From Gammaproteobacteria bacterium (GTDB lineage Bacteria; Pseudomonadota; Gammaproteobacteria; Chromatiales; Chromatiaceae): a stretch of DNA of 5,540 nt. The notes below the pieces were generated by a model. It saw only the letters and a program-made list of their open reading frames with translations, was not told the origin of the DNA and searched no databases. The position numbers were made by a program, and so were the translations under genes. The DNA is taken from NCBI GenBank assembly GCA_020630035.1, contig JAHDCB010000113.1:1-5540 (forward strand), written 5' to 3'. Positions 1 through 5,540 of this stretch are shown in pieces (within the stretch, counting starts at the first letter, position 1; each line of letters opens with the position of its first letter).

Positions 1-57
1 GAAACGAATTTTATGTGCCCCAGCTATTACGCCACATCAATTTGAATCACACCCGCA

Positions 58-1383
58 TCAGAACCAGATCTTGACAAGAACTCTGGCACCCCGCTGCCGA
101 TCATAGCTGGCCTGCCGGGCAACCGGCAGCTGTTCCGGCGTCGCAACCTGAAAACCACGTTCGGCAAACCAATGTGACGTCTTGGTGCTCAATACAAATA
201 AGCCACGCAACCCCTGTGCCCTGGCCTGGTGTTCCACCGCGTCTAATAAGCGTGCCCCTAAACCTGATTTATTGTGCTGCGGATCCACCGCCAGGCAGGC
301 CAGTTCACCCAGGCCATCAGTCGGAAACGGATATAACGCAACACATGCCAATAAACTATGCTCGCATTCAGCCACCAAGAAATAATTAATATCCCGTGCA
401 ATATCGGCCTGAGAGCGCTGAATCAACATATCCGCTTGCGTGAACGGTTGCGTCAGCTTCAACAAACGTGGCAAATCATCTGCTGTCGCCTGGCGTACCA
501 CTTCCAGTGGCATCGCTGTCACCAGCACACCTGTCCCATCCCGGGTAAACAATTCGCTTAACAAGGCGCCGTTGAGTTGCTGATCCAACACATGTGTGCG
601 TGCCACACCATTGCGTACCGCCAGACACGCATTCTGCAGGACATGCTGATGGTCGGTGGACAGATCCCGGGACTGCACCAATGTTTGCATTTCATCCGGC
701 AGAAAATGGGTTTTCTCCACGGCCAGACTAGCCGCCACATCACCTGCCGTCAGATAAATCAGCTTATCTGCCTGTAAGGCCTGCGCCACTTCCACAGCAA
801 CATCACGGGTATTCAGATTAAACACCTCACCGGTCGGGGCATAACCCAGCGGCGGAATCAGCACTACCTGATGATGCTGCAGACTCAGCCGCAAGCCATC
901 CACATCCACCCGCCGCACCGTTCCGGTGTGCTGAAAATCCACACCATCCACCACGCCCACTGGCTTAGCCACCACAAAATTACCGGAGACCACCCGAATG
1001 CGGGTACCCGCCATCGGTGAATCTGCCAGCCCCAGCGACAACAGCGCCTCAATGTCAGTCCGCACAATACCTGAGGCCGCCTTGATACAATCCAGGGCAT
1101 CGGCACCTGTCACCCTGAGTCCCTGTACAAAGCATGAAGACAAACCAGCCAATGCCAGACAAGTTTCAACCTGTGGCCGCACCCCCGGCACCAGAACCAA
1201 CTTGACCCCCAGCCCATTCAGCAACGCAATATCGTGAATCAGGGCAGTAAAGCAGGACGGATCGTTCAATACCTCCCCACCAAAAGACAGCACCATGGTG
1301 CAATCCCGGTGCGCATGCACATATGAGGTCGCATGGCGGAACCAATCAACAAATAAATCACGCTGTAATGGTTTGTGGGTCAT
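58..1383 (-). CDS. argA: N-acetylglutamate synthase (amino-acid kinase + GNAT)
   Basis: The product transfers acetyl from acetyl-CoA to L-glutamate, the first step of arginine synthesis, in the cytoplasm. The 441-residue protein matches the classical ArgA layout and length (E. coli ArgA is 443 residues). An N-terminal amino-acid-kinase fold covers roughly residues 20-290, with the glycine pair in SFGGE (33-37), RPQ at 69-71 and SGNFVVAKPVGVVDGVD at 133-149. A linker motif GALLSELFTRDG (272-283) leads to a C-terminal GNAT domain (about 295-441) with ALYPFP (349-354), LACLAVDP (361-368), an acetyl-CoA loop NKSGLG (371-376) and HWFAERGF (404-411). In this family the kinase-like domain usually binds the feedback inhibitor arginine rather than acting as a kinase. 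I chose the ATG at 1383; a TTG lies immediately before it. A weak Shine-Dalgarno GGGA sits 8 bases upstream. The gene is separated from hemB by 185 bases, so it probably has its own promoter. The stop is TGA at 60-58. Confidence 0.96.
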   Translation of the reverse strand: MTHKPLQRDLFVDWFRHATSYVHAHRDCTMVLSFGGEVLNDPSCFTALIHDIALLNGLGVKLVLVPGVRPQVETCLALAGLSSCFVQGLRVTGADALDCIKAASGIVRTDIEALLSLGLADSPMAGTRIRVVSGNFVVAKPVGVVDGVDFQHTGTVRRVDVDGLRLSLQHHQVVLIPPLGYAPTGEVFNLNTRDVAVEVAQALQADKLIYLTAGDVAASLAVEKTHFLPDEMQTLVQSRDLSTDHQHVLQNACLAVRNGVARTHVLDQQLNGALLSELFTRDGTGVLVTAMPLEVVRQATADDLPRLLKLTQPFTQADMLIQRSQADIARDINYFLVAECEHSLLACVALYPFPTDGLGELACLAVDPQHNKSGLGARLLDAVEHQARAQGLRGLFVLSTKTSHWFAERGFQVATPEQLPVARQASYDRQRGARVLVKIWF

Positions 1384-1568
1384 CAATCATATCCCAATTC
1401 AACTGTCATACCCAGTCACTGAAGTCCTGAACTATTATTAAAAGAAGCGACCCTGAAGCCTATAAGATGCATTGGATTGTGATCATCCCGCTGCAATACG
1501 CCAATAGCAACCGACTGACAGCTTTGCAGAATCTGGCGAACATGCTATCTGCACAACACAATCTCACA
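1384..1568 (-). promoter_or_regulatory. hemB-argA intergenic region; likely argA promoter and leader
   Basis: This 185-base gap is the only sizeable non-coding stretch in the window. Read on the minus strand it holds the argA leader: a GGGA at 1395-1392 at ribosome-binding distance, and AT-rich TAATAAT (1440-1434) and TATGAC as possible -10 elements. None has a convincing -35 partner, so the promoter position is a guess. No hairpin followed by a T-run is visible after hemB, so no intrinsic terminator can be called. Near hemB there are short complementary arms, TGCAGA/TCTGCA (1548-1553 with 1525-1530) and TTGCAG/CTGCAA (1524-1529 with 1491-1496), which share one arm. A promoter somewhere here is inferred from the gap, not seen directly. 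Confidence 0.35.
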
Positions 1569-2585
1569 TCATGCAACATTCCGGGATGACTCTGACGATA
1601 ACCAACATGCTGCTGATTTAGCATAATAAGTCAGAATCGCGTCCGCACCCGCGCGCTTAATACTCAATAAAGACTCCTGTACGACTGCTGTTTCGTCCAG
1701 CCAGCCCTGCTGAACAGCAGCTTTCAGCATCGCATATTCACCACTCACCTGATATGCCAGGGTCGGTACCCCAAACCGATCCTTCACCCGCCGCACAATA
1801 TCCAGATACGGCATTGCCGGCTTGATCATCACCAGGTCAGCCCCTTCATTCAGATCCAGCTCAACCTCGCGCAGGGCTTCGTCGCTATTTGCCGGATCCT
1901 GCTGATAGGTCGCTTTATCCCCACCCTGCAAGTTCGCAGCCGATCCCACCGCATCCCGAAACGGACCATAAAACGCTGAAGCATATTTTGCTGCATACGC
2001 CAGAATACGGGTGTGAATATAGCCTGCTGCTTCCAGTGCTGCCCGGATATGCCCGATACGCCCATCCATCATGTCGGATGGCGCCACCATATCCGCCCCC
2101 GCCTCAGCATGGGATACCGCCTGGCGACACAACACATCAATTGTCTCGTCATTCAGCACGTAGCCTTGCGCATCAGTGACACCATCCTGACCATGACTGG
2201 TATACGGATCCAACGCCGCATCCGTAATCACACCCAACTCAGGCAGTGCCGCCTTCACTGCACGCACTGCCTGCTGAATCAAGCCTTCTGAATGATATGC
2301 TGTCTCCGCACCCAGACTTTTATCCGCCACATCCGGCACCGGAAACAAGGCAATCGCCGGGATTCCCAGTCGATATAACTGTTCTGCCTCACGCACCAGG
2401 CAATCAATACTCAGACGCTCCACACCCGGCATGGAAACCACCGGTTCTGTCCGGTTAACACCCGGTATCACAAACAATGGTTGAATCAGATCCGCAGGTG
2501 TCAAGATCGTTTCGCGCATAATCCGGCGTGAAAATGCATCACGGCGCATCCGACGCATCCGCAACTGCGGAAAGGCAACTGTCAT
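1569..2585 (-). CDS. hemB: 5-aminolevulinate dehydratase (porphobilinogen synthase), zinc-independent type
   Basis: The enzyme condenses two 5-aminolevulinate molecules into porphobilinogen, the second common step of tetrapyrrole (heme, siroheme, cobalamin) synthesis, in the cytoplasm. The 338-residue protein has the usual family length. Numbering from the ATG, the two Schiff-base lysines are K200 in AYAAKYASAFYGPF and K255 in VMIKPAMPYLDI. The active-site metal loop reads DAALDPYTSHGQDG (122-135). The three cysteines of zinc-dependent enzymes are here A124, D126 and D134, the pattern of the Pseudomonas aeruginosa class that uses magnesium. The ATG at 2585 overlaps the stop of the upstream BolA-family gene as TGATG, and no clear Shine-Dalgarno is seen, so translation is probably coupled. 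A GTG one codon earlier is an alternative start. It is likely the last gene of an aroK-bolA-hemB operon. Confidence 0.97.
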   Translation of the reverse strand: MTVAFPQLRMRRMRRDAFSRRIMRETILTPADLIQPLFVIPGVNRTEPVVSMPGVERLSIDCLVREAEQLYRLGIPAIALFPVPDVADKSLGAETAYHSEGLIQQAVRAVKAALPELGVITDAALDPYTSHGQDGVTDAQGYVLNDETIDVLCRQAVSHAEAGADMVAPSDMMDGRIGHIRAALEAAGYIHTRILAYAAKYASAFYGPFRDAVGSAANLQGGDKATYQQDPANSDEALREVELDLNEGADLVMIKPAMPYLDIVRRVKDRFGVPTLAYQVSGEYAMLKAAVQQGWLDETAVVQESLLSIKRAGADAILTYYAKSAACWLSSESSRNVA

Positions 2586-2836
2586 CACACGTTGCCAGCG
2601 ATTTCGTCTGGTGTTTTTGCTGTGATAGACAACGCATGCAATGCATCACTGTTGATCTCATCACGTACCGTCGCCATCACCTGACGGTGTCGCTGAATCA
2701 GGCTTTTACCCGCAAAATCTGCACTGACAATGAATGCTGAAAAATGTCGTCCATCACCACTCACTTCAACCTGTGCACCTGGCAATCCGGCAGCGAGCAG
2801 AGCCTGCACCTGATCAGTTTCCATAATATTGCTCAT
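2585..2836 (-). CDS. BolA/IbaG-family iron-sulfur-associated protein
   Basis: This is a small BolA-fold protein of 83 residues, or 79 if translation begins at the internal ATG at 2824 (M5). BolA-family proteins typically partner monothiol glutaredoxins in handling [2Fe-2S] clusters, and some affect acid tolerance or cell shape. Visible family features are VSGDGRHFSAFIVS (25-38), with H31 as a possible ligand, the RHRQV segment (49-53) that resembles RHRMI of E. coli BolA, and the signature HALSITAKTP (67-76), whose H67 matches the near-invariant BolA histidine. The N-terminus from M5 (METDQVQALL) aligns with the start of E. coli IbaG. That favours the shorter form, but neither start has a strong Shine-Dalgarno. 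It lies 10 bases after aroK, and its TGA overlaps the hemB ATG. The BolA versus IbaG subgroup is not settled by eye, so no symbol is given. Confidence 0.9.
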   Translation of the reverse strand: MSNIMETDQVQALLAAGLPGAQVEVSGDGRHFSAFIVSADFAGKSLIQRHRQVMATVRDEINSDALHALSITAKTPDEIAGNV

Positions 2837-2846
2837 GTCATAAAAG

Positions 2847-3407
2847 TTAAGTCAGAACCATAATAATATGTTGCACCACTTGTGCAACTGTGCGCTGTTC
2901 AACCAATATAGTATGATCTGCAGTTGCCCGATACCATGGCTCGCGCTCGCGCCACAAATCACGCAACCGTGCCAGTGGATCCGGCGTATCCAGTAGCGGG
3001 CGATGCCGACTGCGCCGTGTACGCTGATATTGTTGTTCCGGTGAACAAGACAAAAAAATTACCTGGCCACGCTCTGCCAGATGCTGGCGGTTTATCTCCC
3101 GTAACAAACTGCCACCACCCAGTGCCAACACACATTGCTCCAGCTGAGTCAGCTGATCAATCACTTGTTGTTCACGTACGCGAAAACCTTCTTCACCTTC
3201 AGCGGCAAAGATTTGCGGTATACTTCGCCCCGCCTGACGCACAATTTCGGCATCTGTATCAGTAAAACGCCACGTTAAACGCTTCGCCAACATTCTGCCC
3301 ACGGTCGTTTTACCCGCACCCATCGGACCGACTAAAAACAGGCGATGCGGTGGCTGAAGGCAATATTTCCGACTGTCTCCACCCGATGAACGTATAGGAG
3401 TAACCAT
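2847..3407 (-). CDS. aroK: Shikimate kinase
   Basis: The enzyme phosphorylates shikimate at the 3-hydroxyl with ATP, the fifth step of the shikimate pathway leading to chorismate. The 186-residue product is a P-loop kinase of near-normal size (about 170-180). Motifs in order, numbered from the ATG at 3407: Walker A GPMGAGKTT (27-35); FTDTD (48-52), with the shikimate-contacting aspartate expected at D52; EEGFRVRE (72-79), with the substrate arginine at R76; GGG (97-99); the lid RHRPLL (134-139), with R136; and the adenine-side REREPWY (153-159). ATG 3407 is the only usual start close to the domain. It leaves about 16 extra residues before the conserved LFLVGPMG strand. A TTG at 3479 would give 210 residues and would lie deep inside the divergent gene. 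No clear Shine-Dalgarno precedes 3407. It is the first gene of the aroK-bolA-hemB run. The aroK symbol, rather than aroL, rests on general similarity to E. coli AroK. Confidence 0.94.
   Translation of the reverse strand: MVTPIRSSGGDSRKYCLQPPHRLFLVGPMGAGKTTVGRMLAKRLTWRFTDTDAEIVRQAGRSIPQIFAAEGEEGFRVREQQVIDQLTQLEQCVLALGGGSLLREINRQHLAERGQVIFLSCSPEQQYQRTRRSRHRPLLDTPDPLARLRDLWREREPWYRATADHTILVEQRTVAQVVQHIIMVLT
3396..3400 (+). promoter_or_regulatory. Ribosome binding site of the TRAP binding-protein gene
   Basis: AGGAG ends 5 bases before the ATG at 3406. It is a strong Shine-Dalgarno match and fixes that start, which is also followed directly by a good signal peptide. The site lies inside the aroK coding sequence, in codons 3-5 on the opposite strand. 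Confidence 0.75.
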
Positions 3408-4470
3408 GTTAACAAAGACCCGGATTCTTAGTCTGTTATTCAGCTTGATACTGCTCAGCGCACCTGCCCTGGCAGCCAAGACCTATCATCTGCGACTGGC
3501 GGAAAGCTGGCCACCCAACTTCCCGATATTTGGTGAATCAACAAAGACGTTTAAACAACAGGTTGAAACACTTTCCGGCGGACGACTGAAGATTACGATC
3601 CACGCCAAAAACAAACATAAGGCGCCATTCGGTATCTTCGATATGGTCCGGGCAGGCCAGTACGATATGGGGCACTCGGCCTCCTATTACTGGAAAGGCA
3701 AGGATCCGAACACCTTATATTTCACCACTATGCCATTTGGTATGACTGCCCCGGAACAATATGCCTGGTTTTATCACGGTGGTGGCATACAGCTGATGGA
3801 AAAAGTCTACGATAAGTATGGCTTGTTATCCTTCCTCGGCGGCAACACCGGCAACCAGATGGGCGGCTGGTTCCAGAAAGAAATCAACAGTGTCGCCGAT
3901 CTGCAGGGCCTGAAGATGCGCATTCCGGGCTTTGCTGGTGAGGTTCTGGCCAAACTAGGGGCAAAACCAACCAACATCCCTGCCGGCGAACTCTACACTG
4001 CCCTGGAACGCCGAACGATTGATGCCCTGGAATGGGTCGGCCCATCACTGGATCTGCGCATGGGCTTTCACAAAATCGCGCCTTACTATTATACCGGCTG
4101 GCATGAACCTGCGACCGAATTACAATTTCTGATCAACAAGAAAAAATTTGCCAGTCTGCCCGCTGACCTGCAGGCCATTCTGCGGGTTGCGATGCAGAGT
4201 GCCACGCATGATATGTACGCCCGCTCATATCACGAAAGCGCCATGAACTGGGCAAAAATCAAGCAAGAGTATCCACAGGTACAAATCAAGACCTTCCCGA
4301 AACCAGTGATTGCAGCCATGCGCGCCGCAAATGCACAATTGCTCGCAGAACGAGCCGCTAAAGATCCTCTGGCAAAAGAAATCATCGAATCACAACAAGC
4401 GTACCTGCAAAAAGTCCGGGCCTGGACAAAAATATCTGACCAGGCCTATCTGAATGCACTCAGCGACTAA
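3406..4470 (+). CDS. TRAP transporter solute-binding protein, TakP/DctP-like
   Basis: This is the predicted periplasmic receptor of a tripartite ATP-independent (TRAP) transporter. Such receptors capture organic acids and pass them to DctQ/DctM-type membrane subunits. The 354-residue protein begins with a Sec signal peptide: K4 and R6, a hydrophobic core at 7-18, and cleavage likely after APALA (19-23). The mature part has the TakP-branch signatures GNTGNQMGGWF (146-156), LKMRIPGFAGEVLAKLGA (169-186), IPAGELYTALERRTIDALEW (191-210) and YYYTGWHEP (227-235). R172 in KMRIPG is the family arginine that pairs with a substrate carboxylate. Q151, E209 and W210 correspond, from memory of the Rhodobacter TakP structure, to residues around the bound sodium and 2-oxoacid. 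A 2-oxoacid or similar monocarboxylate ligand is therefore plausible but inferred. No DctQ or DctM gene is in the window. trpD follows after 22 bases on the same strand, so co-transcription is likely. Confidence 0.92.
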   Translation: MLTKTRILSLLFSLILLSAPALAAKTYHLRLAESWPPNFPIFGESTKTFKQQVETLSGGRLKITIHAKNKHKAPFGIFDMVRAGQYDMGHSASYYWKGKDPNTLYFTTMPFGMTAPEQYAWFYHGGGIQLMEKVYDKYGLLSFLGGNTGNQMGGWFQKEINSVADLQGLKMRIPGFAGEVLAKLGAKPTNIPAGELYTALERRTIDALEWVGPSLDLRMGFHKIAPYYYTGWHEPATELQFLINKKKFASLPADLQAILRVAMQSATHDMYARSYHESAMNWAKIKQEYPQVQIKTFPKPVIAAMRAANAQLLAERAAKDPLAKEIIESQQAYLQKVRAWTKISDQAYLNALSD

Positions 4471-4476
4471 CCTATC

Positions 4477-4481
4477 AGGAG
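4477..4481 (+). promoter_or_regulatory. Ribosome binding site of trpD
   Basis: AGGAG lies 11 bases before the ATG at 4493, in the 22-base gap after the binding-protein gene (GAGAG continues into the spacer, so effective spacing may be shorter). It supports 4493 over the in-frame ATG at 4454, which lies inside the preceding gene and would add 13 residues unlike the family's N-terminus. Confidence 0.65.
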
Positions 4482-4492
4482 AGACGGCCAAG

Positions 4493-5536
4493 ATGGCAGC
4501 AGACACTAACAACCTGGCAACAGCGATTAACCAGGTCGTGCAGCGGCAGGATTTAGACTCAGCCAGCATGACACAGGTGATGCACACCATCATGAGCGGT
4601 GGTGCCACTGACGCGCAGATCGGCGGCTTTCTGATCGGCCTGCGGATGAAGGGCGAAACGGTGGATGAAATCAGCGCTGCTGCTCAGGTGATGCGCGAAC
4701 TGGCAACCGGCGTCGACATCAGCGGCCTGACACATGCAGTGGATATCGTCGGTACCGGCGGCGACGCCAGCGGCACCTTCAACATCTCAACCGCCAGCAT
4801 GTTTGTTGCCGCCGTAGGTGGTTGCCATGTTGCCAAACATGGCAACCGCGCCGTCTCCAGTCGCTCCGGCAGTGCCGATCTGCTGGAGGCTGCCGGGGTC
4901 AGGCTACAACTCAGTCCGGCACAAGTCGCTGCTTGTGTACGTGAAGTCGGAGTCGGCTTTATGTTTGCGCCCAGCCACCACAGTGCGATGAAACACGCGA
5001 TCGGGCCACGCAAACAAATGGCAACCCGAACAATCTTCAATCTGCTGGGGCCGCTCACCAACCCAGCCGGGGTCTCCAGCCTGGTGCTTGGCGTGTTCGA
5101 TCAGGCCTGGGTCTATCCTCTAGCACAGGTACTGCAACACCTGGGGGCAAAACACGCGCTTGTTGTCTGTGCCGACGACGGCCTGGACGAAATCAGCATC
5201 ACCGGCGACACATTGGTTGCTGAGCTATGCCAAGGCAACATTCAGCAATATCGAATCCAGCCAGGTGATTTCGATCTGGCGACAGCAGAGCTGGCAAATA
5301 TTCAGGCGACAGATGCTAACCACAGCCTGACGATCATTCGTGATCTGCTGGCAGGCAAACCCGGTGCAGCCAGCGACATCGTCGCGCTGAATGCCGGTGC
5401 TGCATTGTATGTCTCAGGCATCACCTCCAGCTTGAGCAACGGCGTATCCCGCGCCCGGGAAATATTACGCAGTGGCGCAGCGGCAGCGCGACTACAACAA
5501 CTTGCTGACTTCACCCAAAATCTTACTGACACATAG
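4493..5536 (+). CDS. trpD: Anthranilate phosphoribosyltransferase
   Basis: The enzyme joins anthranilate to phosphoribosyl pyrophosphate (PRPP), giving N-(5-phosphoribosyl)anthranilate, the second step of the tryptophan branch from chorismate. The 347-residue protein is complete and of normal length for the stand-alone form, with no glutamine amidotransferase (TrpG) fusion. An N-terminal helical domain (about 1-75) precedes the PRPP-binding motif GTGGD (87-91) and NIST (97-100), then KHGNRAVSSRSGSADLLEA (115-133). HHSAMKHAIGPRKQM (162-176) follows, where R173 is expected to contact anthranilate, then RTIFNLLGPLTNPAG (179-193) and the magnesium-binding DGLDE (229-233) with D232 and E233. The start at 4493 is set by an upstream AGGAG. 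The usual upstream neighbours trpE/trpG are absent; a TRAP binding-protein gene precedes it instead. Only 4 bases follow the TAG stop, so a downstream trpC cannot be checked. Confidence 0.97.
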   Translation: MAADTNNLATAINQVVQRQDLDSASMTQVMHTIMSGGATDAQIGGFLIGLRMKGETVDEISAAAQVMRELATGVDISGLTHAVDIVGTGGDASGTFNISTASMFVAAVGGCHVAKHGNRAVSSRSGSADLLEAAGVRLQLSPAQVAACVREVGVGFMFAPSHHSAMKHAIGPRKQMATRTIFNLLGPLTNPAGVSSLVLGVFDQAWVYPLAQVLQHLGAKHALVVCADDGLDEISITGDTLVAELCQGNIQQYRIQPGDFDLATAELANIQATDANHSLTIIRDLLAGKPGAASDIVALNAGAALYVSGITSSLSNGVSRAREILRSGAAAARLQQLADFTQNLTDT

Positions 5537-5540
5537 CCTA

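Noticed and set aside
56..58. TGATG junction at the end of argA suggesting a coupled downstream gene
   Set aside because: The frame from that ATG stops after three codons (ATG CGG GTG TGA), so no gene is coupled there.
1384..1405. Possible ArgR operator upstream of argA
   Set aside because: The minus strand has one half-site-like TTGAAT, but the second half does not resemble ATTCA, so the palindrome expected of an ARG box is missing.
2924..3265. 113-codon plus-strand ORF antisense to aroK
   Set aside because: It lies entirely within a well-supported aroK on the other strand, has low-complexity proline/alanine/histidine-rich composition, no family motif and no Shine-Dalgarno that I can see.
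3408..3479. TTG start giving a 210-residue shikimate kinase
   Set aside because: It would overlap the signal-peptide codons of the divergent gene by over 70 bases and lengthen an already long N-terminus; ATG 3407 is preferred.
4454..4492. Earlier ATG start for trpD
   Set aside because: It would overlap the end of the binding-protein gene and adds 13 residues not typical of TrpD; the AGGAG at 4477-4481 supports 4493.
4684..5061. 125-codon minus-strand ORF antisense to trpD
   Set aside because: It mirrors the conserved PRPP-binding region of trpD; its composition is what a reverse reading of that gene would give, and no motif is recognisable.

Overview
The window is a dense stretch of bacterial chromosome with six protein-coding genes and no RNA gene, insertion sequence, CRISPR array or obvious prophage. 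The gene types point to a gammaproteobacterium: a long classical ArgA (amino-acid kinase plus GNAT), a HemB of the zinc-independent Pseudomonas-like class, and a stand-alone TrpD of proteobacterial type. GC content looks balanced by eye. The species cannot be named from the sequence.

Left part, minus strand (transcribed right to left). aroK (shikimate kinase) is followed after 10 bases by a small BolA/IbaG-family gene. Its stop codon overlaps the start of hemB (5-aminolevulinate dehydratase, also called porphobilinogen synthase) in a TGATG junction. These three look like one operon. After a 185-base gap comes argA (N-acetylglutamate synthase), probably with its own promoter. argA ends 58 bases from the left edge.

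Right part, plus strand. A gene for an exported TakP/DctP-type TRAP solute-binding protein is followed after 22 bases by trpD (anthranilate phosphoribosyltransferase). Each has a recognisable Shine-Dalgarno sequence. The membrane subunits of a TRAP transporter and the usual trpG/trpE neighbours are not on the sides that can be seen.

The two blocks meet head to head with no intergenic DNA. The start codons of aroK and of the binding-protein gene share the palindrome CATG at 3405-3408, so each gene's promoter must lie inside the other's coding sequence or leader.

Most of the content is core metabolism: arginine, heme and aromatic amino acid synthesis. No undescribed system is evident. The points most worth a second look are the overlapping start codons, the pairing of an orphan TRAP binding protein with trpD, and the coupling of a BolA-family gene to hemB.
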